Shown: in pieces, positions 1-10,051 of the stretch
How positions within the stretch are numbered: the first letter of the stretch is position 1
How the letters are laid out: each line of letters starts with the position of its first letter
DNA from: Smithella sp.
GTDB lineage: Bacteria > Desulfobacterota > Syntrophia > Syntrophales > Smithellaceae
DNA length: 64,000 nucleotides
Direction: 5' to 3'
NCBI GenBank assembly: GCA_012510495.1
Contig: JAAZHX010000266.1
Coordinates: forward strand, 27,657-91,656
Made by a program: the position numbers and the translations under genes
Notes under the pieces: generated by a model
The model's database searches: none
What the model saw: the letters and a program-made list of their open reading frames with translations, nothing else
Told to the model about the DNA's origin: nothing

Positions 1-109
1 AATCACCGTCAATGCGAACATGACCGGTAAAAATCAGCTTTCCGATAAATTCGGCGCCTTTGCCCAAAAAAGCTTTGGTGTCGTCAAGACATTTCTTTTT
101 TTCCCACAT
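1..109 (-). CDS. Bactofilin (polymer-forming cytoskeletal protein), N-terminal part
   Basis: Partial gene running off the left edge; only the first 36 codons are visible. The reading starts at an ATG at 109 behind an AGGAG box and contains the bactofilin-type opening: a Leu-Gly-Lys-Gly step, then GKLIFTGHVRIDG, which matches the start of the beta-helical bactofilin fold. Bactofilins form membrane-associated filaments that help set cell shape. The gene begins 29 bases after the rodA stop on the same strand, so it is probably the last member of the mre/rod operon. The family call rests on a short stretch but the motif is characteristic. Confidence 0.75.
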   Translation of the reverse strand, partial: MWEKKKCLDDTKAFLGKGAEFIGKLIFTGHVRIDGD

Positions 110-138
110 ACCGCACTCCTTGTCGTTTTGAAATAAAA

Positions 139-1254
139 TCAGCGCTGCAAGGTGAACCTGCGCACACTCACATTCATCAGCAGTCCGATCGCCGCCATCA
201 GGGAAACTGCCGCCGAACCGCCGTAGCTGATGAAAGGCAGCGGAATGCCGACCACCGGCAGGACACCCAGCACCATTCCCATATTGATCAGCACCTGCCA
301 GGCGATCAACGCGGTAATGCCGAACGCGAGGATCGTGCCCAATAAATCTTTCGAATGCAAGGCAATTTTTAACCCCCAGATGATCAGGGACGTAAAAATC
401 ACCATCAGCGCCAGGCCGCCCACAAATCCCCACTCTTCGGCAAACACGGAGAAAACAAAATCCGTCTGCTGTTCGGGCAGAAATTTCAGCTGGGTCTGGG
501 AGCCCTTCAAAAAGCCCTTACCCAGAAATCCCCCGGAGCCGATCGCGATCATGGACTGAATGATGTGGTACCCCGTTCCCAGCGGATCACTCTCAGGAGA
601 AAGAAACGCCAGCAAACGGTTTTTCTGATAATCCCGTAAAACATGCCAGACCAGGGGCAACACGATCAGAGCGCTCGCGGCGGCAATGGCGACGGATTTC
701 CAGTTCATCCCGATAAAAAGAACGATGGAAGCGGAAACGATGACGATCATCAGCGCCGTCCCCAAATCCGGCTGCTTCAAAATCAGGGCGCAGGGAAGCA
801 TCACGATCCCGAAGGGGACAAGCAATTCCCTCAACCGATACGGTTCGTGCGACTTGTGATCATCGAAATACCGGGCCAGCGCAATGATAATGCTGATTTT
901 CATCAGCTCGGAAGGCTGGAATAAAAAGACACCGAACGAGATCCACCGCTGAGCCCCGTTTGCCGTGTGGCCGAACAGGGCGACCGCAATGAGGAAGGCC
1001 ATCGAAACAGCGTAAAGGCCGTACGCCGCCCGATTGATGTGGCGGTAGTCGATCAGAAAGGCAACCATCATGAACAACAGGCCGAAGAAAACCCATTGCA
1101 TCTGCTTTAAATACAGCGGAGACGCACTTTCACCCAGGCTGAACCCCGTGGAATAGATATTGACGACGCCGATGGCGCAGATCAACATCACCAGGGCAAA
1201 CAGCGTACAGTCAAAATTCTGGAAGATGCGGCGGTCGTATTTGAAAAAAAACAT
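139..1254 (-). CDS. rodA: Rod shape-determining protein RodA (SEDS glycosyltransferase)
   Basis: Polytopic membrane protein of 371 residues, the usual RodA length, with about ten hydrophobic segments. SEDS proteins polymerise lipid II into glycan strands together with a class B PBP. The family signature FLPEQQTDFVFSVFAEEWG is present, including the conserved Asp, as are the GTGYHIIQSMIAIGSGG loop and the C-terminal PFISYGGSA motif. The ATG at 1254 is preferred over an upstream in-frame start because it has a GGGAGG box and sits 28 bases after the mrdA stop. It acts with PBP2 encoded just upstream in the elongasome. Confidence 0.95.
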   Translation of the reverse strand: MFFFKYDRRIFQNFDCTLFALVMLICAIGVVNIYSTGFSLGESASPLYLKQMQWVFFGLLFMMVAFLIDYRHINRAAYGLYAVSMAFLIAVALFGHTANGAQRWISFGVFLFQPSELMKISIIIALARYFDDHKSHEPYRLRELLVPFGIVMLPCALILKQPDLGTALMIVIVSASIVLFIGMNWKSVAIAAASALIVLPLVWHVLRDYQKNRLLAFLSPESDPLGTGYHIIQSMIAIGSGGFLGKGFLKGSQTQLKFLPEQQTDFVFSVFAEEWGFVGGLALMVIFTSLIIWGLKIALHSKDLLGTILAFGITALIAWQVLINMGMVLGVLPVVGIPLPFISYGGSAAVSLMAAIGLLMNVSVRRFTLQR

Positions 1255-1282
1255 AACGCCTCCCGGCCTGCTCCCATGGCCG

Positions 1283-3169
1283 TCAGTTTCCGGCCTCCAG
1301 CGCTGTCTGCTGCCGGACAGCAACTTCAACGGACCGGTCTTTTTTCTTTCCGTTAAAATAAGCCTTTAAAATTCTGCGGGCAATCGGAGCAGCGACAGCG
1401 CCGCCTCCGCCGGCATGCTCGGCAATGACGGAGACGACGATTTCCGGATGCCCGGCCGGCGCCCAGCAGGCAAACAACGCATGATCCTTGTGAAAAGCGG
1501 CAATTTTTTTCCGGCGCCGCGCCTGTTCATCCTGGGGCAGACCGATCACCTGCGACGTCCCCGTTTTACCGCAAACGTCCTCGCCTTCGATGCGCGCCGC
1601 GTAGCCGGTGCCTCCGGGTTCATTCACGACGCCCCACAGCGCCTGTTGGAGCAGCTCCACGGTTTTCCCGCTCAGGCCCAGCTCTCCCTTTTTTTCCGGC
1701 AAATATTCCTTTATCACGCCACCCTCGGCCGCTTCAATCCGCTGCACCAGACGGGGGCGCCACAGTGTGCCGCCGTTAGCCAGCGCGCCGTAAGCCTGTG
1801 CCAGCTGCAGCGGAGTGGTCAAATTGAACCCCTGGCCGATGGCAATCGATATGGTTTCGCCCATCTGCCACGGTTCTTTCATGCGATCCATCTTCCAGTC
1901 CCGGGTGGGGACCAGCCCCCTCCGCTCATGGGCCAGCTCAATGCCGGTGGCCTCGCCCAGGCCGAACTGCCTGGCGAAGCGCGCAATGCGATCCACACCC
2001 AGCTTTTTTCCGACGGTATAAAAATAGACATCGCACGACTCCACCAGCGCCCGGTGAAGATTGACCGGCCCATGCCCGTTTTTTCTCCAGCAGCGATAGG
2101 TCCGGTTGCCCAGAGCGAAGGACCCGTTGCAGTGGATTCTGGTTTCGGGGGTGATGACCCCCTCTTCCAGCGCCGCGGCCGCCACGATCATCTTGTAGGT
2201 TGACCCCGGCGGATATTGACCCGCAATCGCCCGGTTGGACATGGGTTTCAGCGGATCCTTCTGCAGCTTTTCCCATGCTTCACGGGCGATGCCGCTGTTG
2301 AACAAATTCGGGTCGAAAGACGGCGAGCTGACCATCGCCAGGATGGCGCCGCTTTGCGGATCCATCGCGACCGCCGCTCCCGGCCTTCCTTCAAAGGCCT
2401 CCCAGGCCGCCTTTTGGAGAGAGGCGTCGATCGTCAACACCACATTGGAACCGCAAACCGGATCGATCCGCCCCAGATTCTTGATGACTTTGCCGTACAC
2501 GTTCACTTCGACCAGCTCATTGCCCCGGCGGCCACGCACGTAAGGATCCAGCGCTTTTTCAATGCCCGACTTTCCCGTGATGTCGCCGAACAGGTACCCT
2601 CCCTCCGGCTTTTCCAGCTCCTCCTTGCTGACTTCTCCCGTGTAGCCGATGATCGGCGCGATGATCTCCCCGTCCAGGTAAAGACGGATCGGCGTGACAT
2701 CCACGTAGACCCCCGGCAAATCCAGGCTGTTGGTTTCCACCAGCGCCACTTTTTCCATGCCGACATTTTTTTCCAGCCGGACGGGAAGATAGGGCTTCAT
2801 CGTTCTGGGGAAAAGCTGGACCGAAAAATCAACCGACTTGGTTGCGTAGATATCCCGAATTTTCCCCATCAGCACGTCATGATCGACCCCCCGGGCGGGC
2901 AGGTACAGCACATCAAAAGAGGGGCGGTTGTCCACCATGACAAAACCGTTCCGGTCCATGATCAAACCGCGCAGGGGCTGAATTTTGCGAAACCGGACAG
3001 CGTTGTTTTCAGAGCGCTGCTTGAGTTCATCCCCTTTGATGATCTGCAGATACCACAGGCGGATCGTCAGGGCCGACAGGGCCGCGCAAATCAGAATCAT
3101 CACCACGGTAAGCTTGCGCCGGAAGTCCACCGGCTCCGGCCCGTTCTGGAGGCTGCCCGGTTTATCCAT
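1283..3169 (-). CDS. mrdA: Penicillin-binding protein 2, peptidoglycan transpeptidase
   Basis: Class B PBP of 628 residues that cross-links peptidoglycan during cell elongation. It has an N-terminal membrane anchor (about residues 18-42), a PBP dimerisation/pedestal region, and a transpeptidase domain with the three catalytic motifs: STYK with the nucleophile Ser323, SCD at 378-380, and KTG at 535-537. The ATG at 3169 overlaps the end of mreD by 8 bases, so translation is likely coupled; a longer upstream reading would run through mreD and is rejected. It is the partner transpeptidase of RodA, encoded next. Confidence 0.96.
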   Translation of the reverse strand: MDKPGSLQNGPEPVDFRRKLTVVMILICAALSALTIRLWYLQIIKGDELKQRSENNAVRFRKIQPLRGLIMDRNGFVMVDNRPSFDVLYLPARGVDHDVLMGKIRDIYATKSVDFSVQLFPRTMKPYLPVRLEKNVGMEKVALVETNSLDLPGVYVDVTPIRLYLDGEIIAPIIGYTGEVSKEELEKPEGGYLFGDITGKSGIEKALDPYVRGRRGNELVEVNVYGKVIKNLGRIDPVCGSNVVLTIDASLQKAAWEAFEGRPGAAVAMDPQSGAILAMVSSPSFDPNLFNSGIAREAWEKLQKDPLKPMSNRAIAGQYPPGSTYKMIVAAAALEEGVITPETRIHCNGSFALGNRTYRCWRKNGHGPVNLHRALVESCDVYFYTVGKKLGVDRIARFARQFGLGEATGIELAHERRGLVPTRDWKMDRMKEPWQMGETISIAIGQGFNLTTPLQLAQAYGALANGGTLWRPRLVQRIEAAEGGVIKEYLPEKKGELGLSGKTVELLQQALWGVVNEPGGTGYAARIEGEDVCGKTGTSQVIGLPQDEQARRRKKIAAFHKDHALFACWAPAGHPEIVVSVIAEHAGGGGAVAAPIARRILKAYFNGKKKDRSVEVAVRQQTALEAGN

Positions 3170-3650
3170 ACGCCAACAATCTTTCCACCCTGCGCATCGC
3201 GTAAAAAAAGCAGACGGAAAGAACGCCGACCAGCAGGGTCTGCGGCGCCAGGACGGGGAGAATTTTACCGACCATGTCAAAGTCAAACACAAACTGGCAG
3301 ATCAAAACCAGCGCCAGCGATTCCGCGACCGAACAGATCAGGCTGAAGCCGGCAATCAGGTAAAGCCTTTCCGAATCAATGTGCGAGGAAGCAAACCAGG
3401 CGAACAAAAAAACGCAGACATACAACAACGTGAACAACCCCAGGACGGTTCCGGACAGACAATCCATCGCCAGCCCCACGACAAAGGAAAGAGCCGCTCC
3501 CTTCCACAGATCCAGGCGAAAACCGGCGTAGATCACCACGATCAGAGACAGCTCCAGCGTGACAAGCCCGGAAAAAAGGATTTCGGCCAGCTTGGACTGC
3601 AGAGCCACCAGCACAACGGCCGCGAAAGGCAACAGAACATAATACATCAT
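3162..3650 (-). CDS. mreD: Rod shape-determining protein MreD
   Basis: Small hydrophobic protein of 162 residues with five or six predicted membrane spans, the size and character of MreD. MreD sits in the inner membrane and links MreC and the MreB filament to the wall-synthesis enzymes. Sequence conservation in this family is low, so the call rests on size, hydrophobicity and position. It overlaps mreC by 4 bases and mrdA by 8 bases, the typical tight packing of an mre operon. Confidence 0.92.
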   Translation of the reverse strand: MMYYVLLPFAAVVLVALQSKLAEILFSGLVTLELSLIVVIYAGFRLDLWKGAALSFVVGLAMDCLSGTVLGLFTLLYVCVFLFAWFASSHIDSERLYLIAGFSLICSVAESLALVLICQFVFDFDMVGKILPVLAPQTLLVGVLSVCFFYAMRRVERLLAYG

Positions 3651-4492
3651 TTTGCGGTCTTCCTTTCCCCGAACGGCTCCTTTCTTTCCCCCGCCAGAAC
3701 CAGAACTTCCTCCAGCGAAGTAAAGTCAACAAAAGGGGACACCCGGATATTCAAAAACATTCCCGCGTCCGACCGGCTCACATGAACCACCTTCCCGACC
3801 AGCAGTCCCTTCGGGAAAATATTGCTCAAACCGGACGTCAGAATCACATCCCCTTCCCGGACATCCTGAGTCCTGGAGATATACCGGACGACGCAGCCGC
3901 GAGATCCCGCTCCGCGAAGCATGCCTTGCTGGCGTGTCCTTTCAACGAGGACATCCACGTTGGAGCCTTCGTCGATCAGAAGCTGAACTTTGGCGCTGCG
4001 CCGGGAAACATTCGTCAGCCGGCCGATAAGACCGGGAGGGGCCATCACCGGCATGCCCGGTTTCAGGCCGTCGGCCTGGCCCTTGTCGATCCAGAGGGTT
4101 TTGGCCAGAGCGCCCTGTTCCTTGCCGATGACGCGGACGGCGATGAAGCGGTAGGGTGCCCGCTCCCCGAGCGACAGGAGCGTCTGCAGCCTCCGGGCTT
4201 CCAGAAACCCCTGCCGGTAAAGCGCCAACTGCGCCTGAAGATCGCCCATGGCACCCTTCAGTTTCCGGTTCTCCTCTTCCAGTCCCACCAGGCGGACATA
4301 GCGCGTCCAGGCGTCGTCAACGCTTTTCACGCACAGCGTCAACAATTTTTGAACCGGCGCCGCCACCTCCAGCGCCAGCTTCTGCGGAAGGCTCCGGCCG
4401 GTGTCGTATTTCAGACCGTACGAAAAAAGGAAAACAGCGGCGAGAACCACCGCTCCGACAAAGATGACGGCTCGATAATTTTTAAAAAACAT
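3647..4492 (-). CDS. mreC: Rod shape-determining protein MreC
   Basis: Protein of 281 residues with a single N-terminal membrane anchor (about residues 9-27), a predicted coiled coil (about 65-100) and the periplasmic double beta-barrel region, including the GMPVMAPPGLIGRL loop and a DGDVI-like turn (VREGDVILTSGLSNIFPKGL). MreC bridges cytoplasmic MreB and periplasmic PBP2. It follows mreB after 50 bases and overlaps mreD by 4 bases, so it is part of one transcription unit. Confidence 0.95.
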   Translation of the reverse strand: MFFKNYRAVIFVGAVVLAAVFLFSYGLKYDTGRSLPQKLALEVAAPVQKLLTLCVKSVDDAWTRYVRLVGLEEENRKLKGAMGDLQAQLALYRQGFLEARRLQTLLSLGERAPYRFIAVRVIGKEQGALAKTLWIDKGQADGLKPGMPVMAPPGLIGRLTNVSRRSAKVQLLIDEGSNVDVLVERTRQQGMLRGAGSRGCVVRYISRTQDVREGDVILTSGLSNIFPKGLLVGKVVHVSRSDAGMFLNIRVSPFVDFTSLEEVLVLAGERKEPFGERKTAK

Positions 4493-4542
4493 GCTTAACC
4501 CAAACTATCCGCCGCCAGTGAAGACCGAACCGCCGGTCGGCA

Positions 4543-5660
<1,118 letters not shown>

Positions 5661-5759
5661 CGCCTTTTTAAAATGTATTTGCAATTTGCCCTTCTCTGTA
5701 ATACTAACGGCCTCAATGACCCCGGTTATGAGTTCCATCATCACTTTCGAGGAGACGCT

Positions 5760-7358
5760 ATGCTGAAATTTTTCCGCAAACATGCGCGAGGCTGGTTCAT
5801 GCTGGTCTTTATGGGCATCATCATCTTTGTTTTTGTCCTGTATTTCGGCACGGACCGGAGCATGCAGGCCGCCAACGCCCTTGCCATTGTTGACGGCTTT
5901 GTGGTCACCGAATCCGAATATTACAATGAGCACTCCAAAATGACGGATATGGTCAAAGCGCGCTACGGCGGCGTGCTGACGGCAGACATGCTCAAGCAGA
6001 TGGACCTGAAAAAAATGGCCTACGACAACCTGATCAACCGCCAGGTCATCATCGCCAGGGCCAAAGACATGAAGATGCAGGTGTCCGACGACGAGCTTCG
6101 GCAAATGATCATGGCCATGCCCGCCCTGCAGACGGATGGCAAATTCGACAACGACAAATACCGGCAGCTTTTACGCTTCAACCGGATGACCGCCGAAGAT
6201 TTTGAGGCCGGCCAAAAAGTCAGCCTGGCGGCCGGTAAAATCGAAACCATTATTCTCGAGGGAATCAAGGTCTCCGACCAAGAAGTGCTGGACCTGTACA
6301 CCCTGCAGAACCAGAAAATCAATCTCGGTTTCATGGCCATCGCCGGATCCGATGTCGCGGGAAAAATCAACCCCGCCGCCCCGGATCTGGAAAATTATCT
6401 CAAAAACAACAGCAATGCGTTTCGCGTTGCCGAACAGGCCAAAATTCAATATCTCTATTTTGCGGGCGAGGCCTTCTCTCCGGCCGAAATCAGCGCCTCC
6501 GACATTCGGGACCATTACAACCGGCACAAAGACAGCTACAAAGGCAAAGACGGCAAGCCCCTGGCGCTGGAGCAGGCCGCTTTGAGCATTGCCCGGGAGA
6601 TGAGGCAGAACCGCGGAATGCAGGAAGCTTATCTGGAAGCCAAAAAAGCGCACGACACCATCTACCAGGAGGAAAATTTCGAAGACTACGCGGCAAAGCA
6701 CAAACTGAAAATTCAGACGGTTGATTTTTTCCCGCTCAACAAACCGCCACAGGCGCTCGCGTCCGTCAAGGATCTGGCGCAGGAACTGGCCTCTCTGCAG
6801 CGAAAAGACATCAGCCGGGTCTTGAGCTCAGGGAGCGGTTATTTTATGATCCGCCTGGAAGACAAAAAAGCCGCCTACACGCCACAGCTCAAGAACATTG
6901 AAGCCGATGTCCGGCAAGCCTATCTGAAAAGCGAGCAGGAAAGAGTGGCCGCACTGGAAGCGGAAGGCCTGCTGGAAAAACTACGCAAGGGCGAGAGCAT
7001 GGAAAAGCTGGCTGCGGCAAAAGGCCTGAGAATCCAGGAAACCGGCTTCTTCCAGCCCGGCAACGTCATTCCCAAACTGGGTGCAAACCCGGATGCCGTC
7101 AACGTCCTGATGTCCCTGTCCCTGAGCCACCCTTATCCGGAAAAACCCATGGCCATCGGCAACTCGCAGGTCATCCTCAAGCTCAAAGACCAAAGCACGC
7201 TGGACATGAAGGACTTCGACGCCAAAAAGGAAATCTACCGGAAAGTCGCCATGAACCTGAAGCGGGAGGAAGCGATGAAATCATGGCTGGAGGGAAACAA
7301 AGAGGCGCTGATGAAAGAAAAACGATTGAAAATTAACAAAGAGGTAAAAGACTTATAA
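5760..7358 (+). CDS. Membrane-anchored SurA/PpiD-like periplasmic chaperone
   Basis: Protein of 532 residues with one N-terminal membrane span (about residues 12-30), then a SurA-type N-terminal chaperone region (around 38-180) and a long, charged helical tail. This is the architecture of PpiD, which sits in the inner membrane with a periplasmic domain and helps newly exported proteins fold. I cannot find a clear parvulin signature such as a GGDLG-like loop in the middle part, so peptidyl-prolyl isomerase activity is uncertain. The ATG at 5760 is chosen because of the adjacent GAGGAG box and because it places the membrane anchor at the N-terminus. Shorter than E. coli PpiD (623). Confidence 0.8.
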   Translation: MLKFFRKHARGWFMLVFMGIIIFVFVLYFGTDRSMQAANALAIVDGFVVTESEYYNEHSKMTDMVKARYGGVLTADMLKQMDLKKMAYDNLINRQVIIARAKDMKMQVSDDELRQMIMAMPALQTDGKFDNDKYRQLLRFNRMTAEDFEAGQKVSLAAGKIETIILEGIKVSDQEVLDLYTLQNQKINLGFMAIAGSDVAGKINPAAPDLENYLKNNSNAFRVAEQAKIQYLYFAGEAFSPAEISASDIRDHYNRHKDSYKGKDGKPLALEQAALSIAREMRQNRGMQEAYLEAKKAHDTIYQEENFEDYAAKHKLKIQTVDFFPLNKPPQALASVKDLAQELASLQRKDISRVLSSGSGYFMIRLEDKKAAYTPQLKNIEADVRQAYLKSEQERVAALEAEGLLEKLRKGESMEKLAAAKGLRIQETGFFQPGNVIPKLGANPDAVNVLMSLSLSHPYPEKPMAIGNSQVILKLKDQSTLDMKDFDAKKEIYRKVAMNLKREEAMKSWLEGNKEALMKEKRLKINKEVKDL

Positions 7359-7444
7359 CCGGGACGCCTCTGTGTCCATTAAGGATAGAAAATAATTTTG
7401 AGGTTCTCTCCCCGGCGAGTTCGGAAAAGGACCGGGTGAAGAGG

Positions 7445-7476
7445 ATAAAAAAGGGAAGAACGCCGGTTCTTCCCTT
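7445..7476 (-). terminator. Rho-independent terminator behind tRNA-Ala
   Basis: A perfect 9-base stem (GGGAAGAAC paired with GTTCTTCCC, 4-base loop) is followed on the minus strand by six T. It lies 9 bases past the tRNA-Ala 3' end. There are also five T on the plus-strand side, so it may also end the PpiD-like transcript. Confidence 0.85.
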
Positions 7477-7485
7477 TTTGTGTTT

Positions 7486-7561
<76 letters not shown>

Positions 7562-7628
7562 AGTAAATTCCCAACAAATTCGCCTGCCCCTTAACATGCC
7601 CCTCCCCGGCTGTCAACAGATTTTCAGC

Positions 7629-7656
7629 TTGACTTTTGGCCTTCCGTCTATATAAT
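7629..7656 (+). promoter_or_regulatory. Predicted sigma70-type promoter of tRNA-Leu
   Basis: TTGACT at 7629-7634 and a perfect TATAAT at 7651-7656, 16 bases apart, place the transcription start at or just before the mature 5' end of tRNA-Leu (7666), as usual for tRNA genes. Confidence 0.75.
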
Positions 7657-7665
7657 CGCGCCCGT

Positions 7666-7752
7666 GCCGGAGTGGTGAAACTGGTAGACGCAGAGGACTC
7701 AAAATCCTCCGCCCGCAAGGGCATCCCGGTTCGATTCCGGGCTCCGGCACCA
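7666..7752 (+). tRNA. tRNA-Leu (anticodon CAA)
   Basis: An 87-base class II tRNA with a long variable arm (GCCCGCAAGGGC). The acceptor stem GCCGGAG pairs with CTCCGGC, followed by discriminator A and encoded CCA. The anticodon loop CTCAAAA gives CAA, which reads TTG leucine codons. It is flanked by a consensus promoter and a terminator and is divergent from tRNA-Ala. Confidence 0.96.
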
Positions 7753-7764
7753 ATGGAATCAAAG

Positions 7765-7798
7765 GCTTGCAAGGTTTTCATGACTTGCAGGCTTTTTT
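7765..7798 (+). terminator. Rho-independent terminator behind tRNA-Leu
   Basis: The stem GCTTGCAAG pairs with CTTGCAGGC (9 base pairs, one G-U), followed by six T. It lies 12 bases after the tRNA. Confidence 0.85.
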
Positions 7799-7941
7799 GT
7801 TTTTTCTCTGGCCGGTCACTTGATCCCGCCCATGTCCCGCTTTTTATTTCCATGCATAAAAACCCGCAGCAACAACTTCGAGCAGTGCCGCCGTGAATTT
7901 CGGCAAACCGGAATTGCTTTCTATTGCAGGCAGGATGAAAG

Positions 7942-8272
7942 TCAGACACCCAGGTAATCCTTCAGTTTGCGGACGGCCTGGCGATGTTTGGCCGGTACCA
8001 TGCGTCCGATATTCAGAAGCTTCCACCGGACGGCCGGCAGGTTCTGAACCTCTTCTAGCCCGAGCAGGTCCCATTGTGGCGCTCCTTTCTTGGCCGACAG
8101 AAGGAATTGACGCTCCGGAAGGGTCAGGTCATTGGCAATCTTGGCAATAAGCGTTTTTCGCGTCTCTTCCAGTTCTCCGCAGGTCACCGCCAGAGAGGCC
8201 ATCTCGCGAAATTCGGTTTCAAAGACCGGCCGGATATCGATCAGGCCGGGATTGAGAATCTCCACCATGGGT
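7942..8272 (-). pseudogene. C-terminal fragment of an AbiEii/AbiGii-type nucleotidyltransferase toxin
   Basis: The last 108 residues read like the C-terminal part of AbiEii/AbiGii-family nucleotidyltransferase proteins (toxins of type IV toxin-antitoxin systems that act in phage defence): an ERQFLLSAKKGAPQWDLLG stretch, then LPAVRWKLLNIGRM, then a helical end KHRQAVRKLKDYLGV. The N-terminal catalytic half (GSxxxxxxDxD motif) is missing, because the reading is cut at about 8272 where an IS3-type sequence begins. No antitoxin gene is seen. The family assignment is from motif memory and is moderate; the truncation is visible directly. Not expected to be functional. Confidence 0.6.
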
Positions 8273-8452
8273 CATATTCGCTCGAAAGCCGGGCCATGGT
8301 TTTCTCCCCTTTTACGGCTTCGAGGGCGACTCTGGCTTTGAAGGCACCATCGTGGTTTCTTCGCATGCTCTTTGCCATTTCTCTCTCCTTCTCAAGTATG
8401 GCAGACTAACATGCACCTTATTCACCTGTCCAGTTTCTGGGGAGTAGTATAC
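8273..8452 (-). mobile_element. IS3-family end with 5' part of orfA (copy 1)
   Basis: About 180 bases that match 55368-55547 with only three mismatches. They contain the IS left end (ACTCCCCAGAAACTGGACAG region), the ribosome site and the first 35 codons of an IS3-type OrfA helix-turn-helix protein starting at 8378 (MAKSMRRNHDGAFKARVALE). The reading breaks at 8273 against the AbiEii-like fragment. The catalytic OrfB and the right end are absent, so this is a dead remnant. Confidence 0.85.
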
Positions 8453-9177
8453 ATCATACATAGTGACTGACCAGAAAGCACCCACTTCGGGCAGACCGTC
8501 TGCGGCAAACCGCATGACATAGGCATTAGCGCCATTAAGCGGCAATCCATGCGAGTCCATGGTGACGTTTATATAAGTGCCTTCCGCCGCATCAAGTGTC
8601 ACTAATCCGACATTGCAGTGTGCGACGCGCGTGAGGAAGTCATTAGCCAATCCTGACCGTCCGGAGTACTGGGGTGGATATGACCAACCGTTCACAAACT
8701 TACCATTACCACCAGTGATATTGAAATTATACATTAACACCCGGCTATCCGCTTCGGCGCGAAGCGGCCCGCGTTTAGTGGCGGCGTCCATAGCTTCCAC
8801 ATCTTGGTTGGGACCTACGCCAATCTGCGCAATGGTCGCGAGAAAAGACTGTTGGTCCGGTGCCAGCGGAGGATTCTCGGTCATGGCACGATTAATCGTC
8901 TTCCAAGTGGCGAGCGGATCACTGGCGGGATAAGGCACCCAAACATCGCGATTTTCCGGCAAAGTATTCGTTGTGCCCCAGCAACTGAGCGGCGTGAGCT
9001 TGTATTGGTCTTGGATAGCATGGACAGTTGGCTCGTCTTCCACGTTGTAGATCAGCGTCCGACCTGCCATATACGCATAGGGTGTGCGATCGTGACAATT
9101 CGATCACACCAGGCGGCAATGCCCCCGTCCATGTCGGTCCGATGATGGCATAGTCACCGGCCATATTCGGACCGGTC
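8453..9177 (-). pseudogene. DUF1254/DUF1214-type protein, truncated and frameshifted
   Basis: Two reading frames join to make one DUF1254 protein. The upstream frame contains NMAGDYAIIGPTWTGALPPG and breaks at about 9090. The downstream frame resumes as PYAYMAGRT, then VHAIQDQYKLTPLS, and ends with the DUF1214 motif LPEVGAFWSVTMYD. A one-base deletion near 9087-9090 explains the shift. The N-terminus is cut by the IS91-type fragment at about 9177 and the C-terminus by the IS3 end at 8453, right after the MYD motif. DUF1254 proteins are usually secreted, of unknown function. It is clearly a relic. Confidence 0.75.
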
Positions 9178-9796
9178 TTCGATAAAGCTGATAATGCGCA
9201 TGATTCCTTTACAATGAGGACAGACCAGAGGATCAAACTGATATATTTTTTGAATCAGTCTTGCCCAGCTTTTTCTGAAAGCCTTTACATTCCCCGCCGG
9301 TTCGAGAATGCAAGGGATGGCATCGTCCGTTTCTGTTGCTTTTCGTTTTCCTCGTGCGACGTTGCTGTAATACCCGTAGTACCGCACCATCTGCTCACCC
9401 CTTTTCAGGCACGGCATTTTGCATGAAAACCTTCAGGGAATCCCAGGCGCAACGGCTAAGACTGACAAGAAGCTTTCGATCATACAAGAAGTAACGGCAG
9501 AGAATCTTCGGGAGGCTGAAGATGAAATGCCGGTGAGGGGCCTTTTTGAGAACATCCATGCAGAGTCACTCCCCGAATTCCACGACGCGCTTCTGATGGC
9601 AGGACGGGCAGAAATGCCTTCTTTTACAAGAGAAGGCCAGCAGGTATTCATGGCCGCAGTCTTTGCATTTGACACGGGCAAGGCCGTTTTTAATATCGCC
9701 GCAATCGAGATAACGGTAAATCACTTTTTCGATATAGGGCCGCCAGAAGCCATACTGCCGCGAGAAGTGTTCATTGTCAGTGATAATCATGAACAA
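9178..9796 (-). pseudogene. IS91-type transposase, internally deleted
   Basis: The N-terminal zinc-binding part of an IS91-type (Y2 HUH) transposase is readable at 9566-9796: YRYLDCGDIKNG, then CKDCGHEYLLAFSCKRRHFC with its Cys/His ligands. An in-frame TGA then replaces the Trp expected after VEFGE, and the frame continues through HRHFIFSLPKIL to about 9420. The C-terminal part (YYGYYSNVARGKRK, LIQKIYQFDPLVCPHCKG, IISFIED) follows in another frame at 9154-9417. The whole middle section, with the catalytic tyrosines, is missing. The element is dead. Confidence 0.8.
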
Positions 9797-10051
9797 ATCA
9801 AATTATCAGTTTGACAGTTATGCAGGATTTGGATAAAAATTGATCATTAACGAGGCCTGGCTGCTTAGATTACCTGCTCTGCGCGAACTATCACAACAAT
9901 GCAAAAGTGTTTTTAAAGCTTAAGAGCTTGAATTAATTTAATAATAGCCGCAAAAACAAAAAACGCGATTACATAATGGGATTAACGCATATTTTGCACT
10001 GTAGTCCTGCCGCGCTGGTTTGACGAGGACGGCTTGCTGATGCAGAAGCTT

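Noticed and set aside
2216..3346. Long antisense readings over mrdA (376 aa) and over FGGY kinase 1 (14815-16479, 554 aa)
   Set aside because: They lack family motifs and are the usual mirror frames of GC-rich genes.
9566..9796. Functional small zinc protein
   Set aside because: It is the zinc-binding N-terminus of a decayed IS91 transposase, cut by a stop codon.
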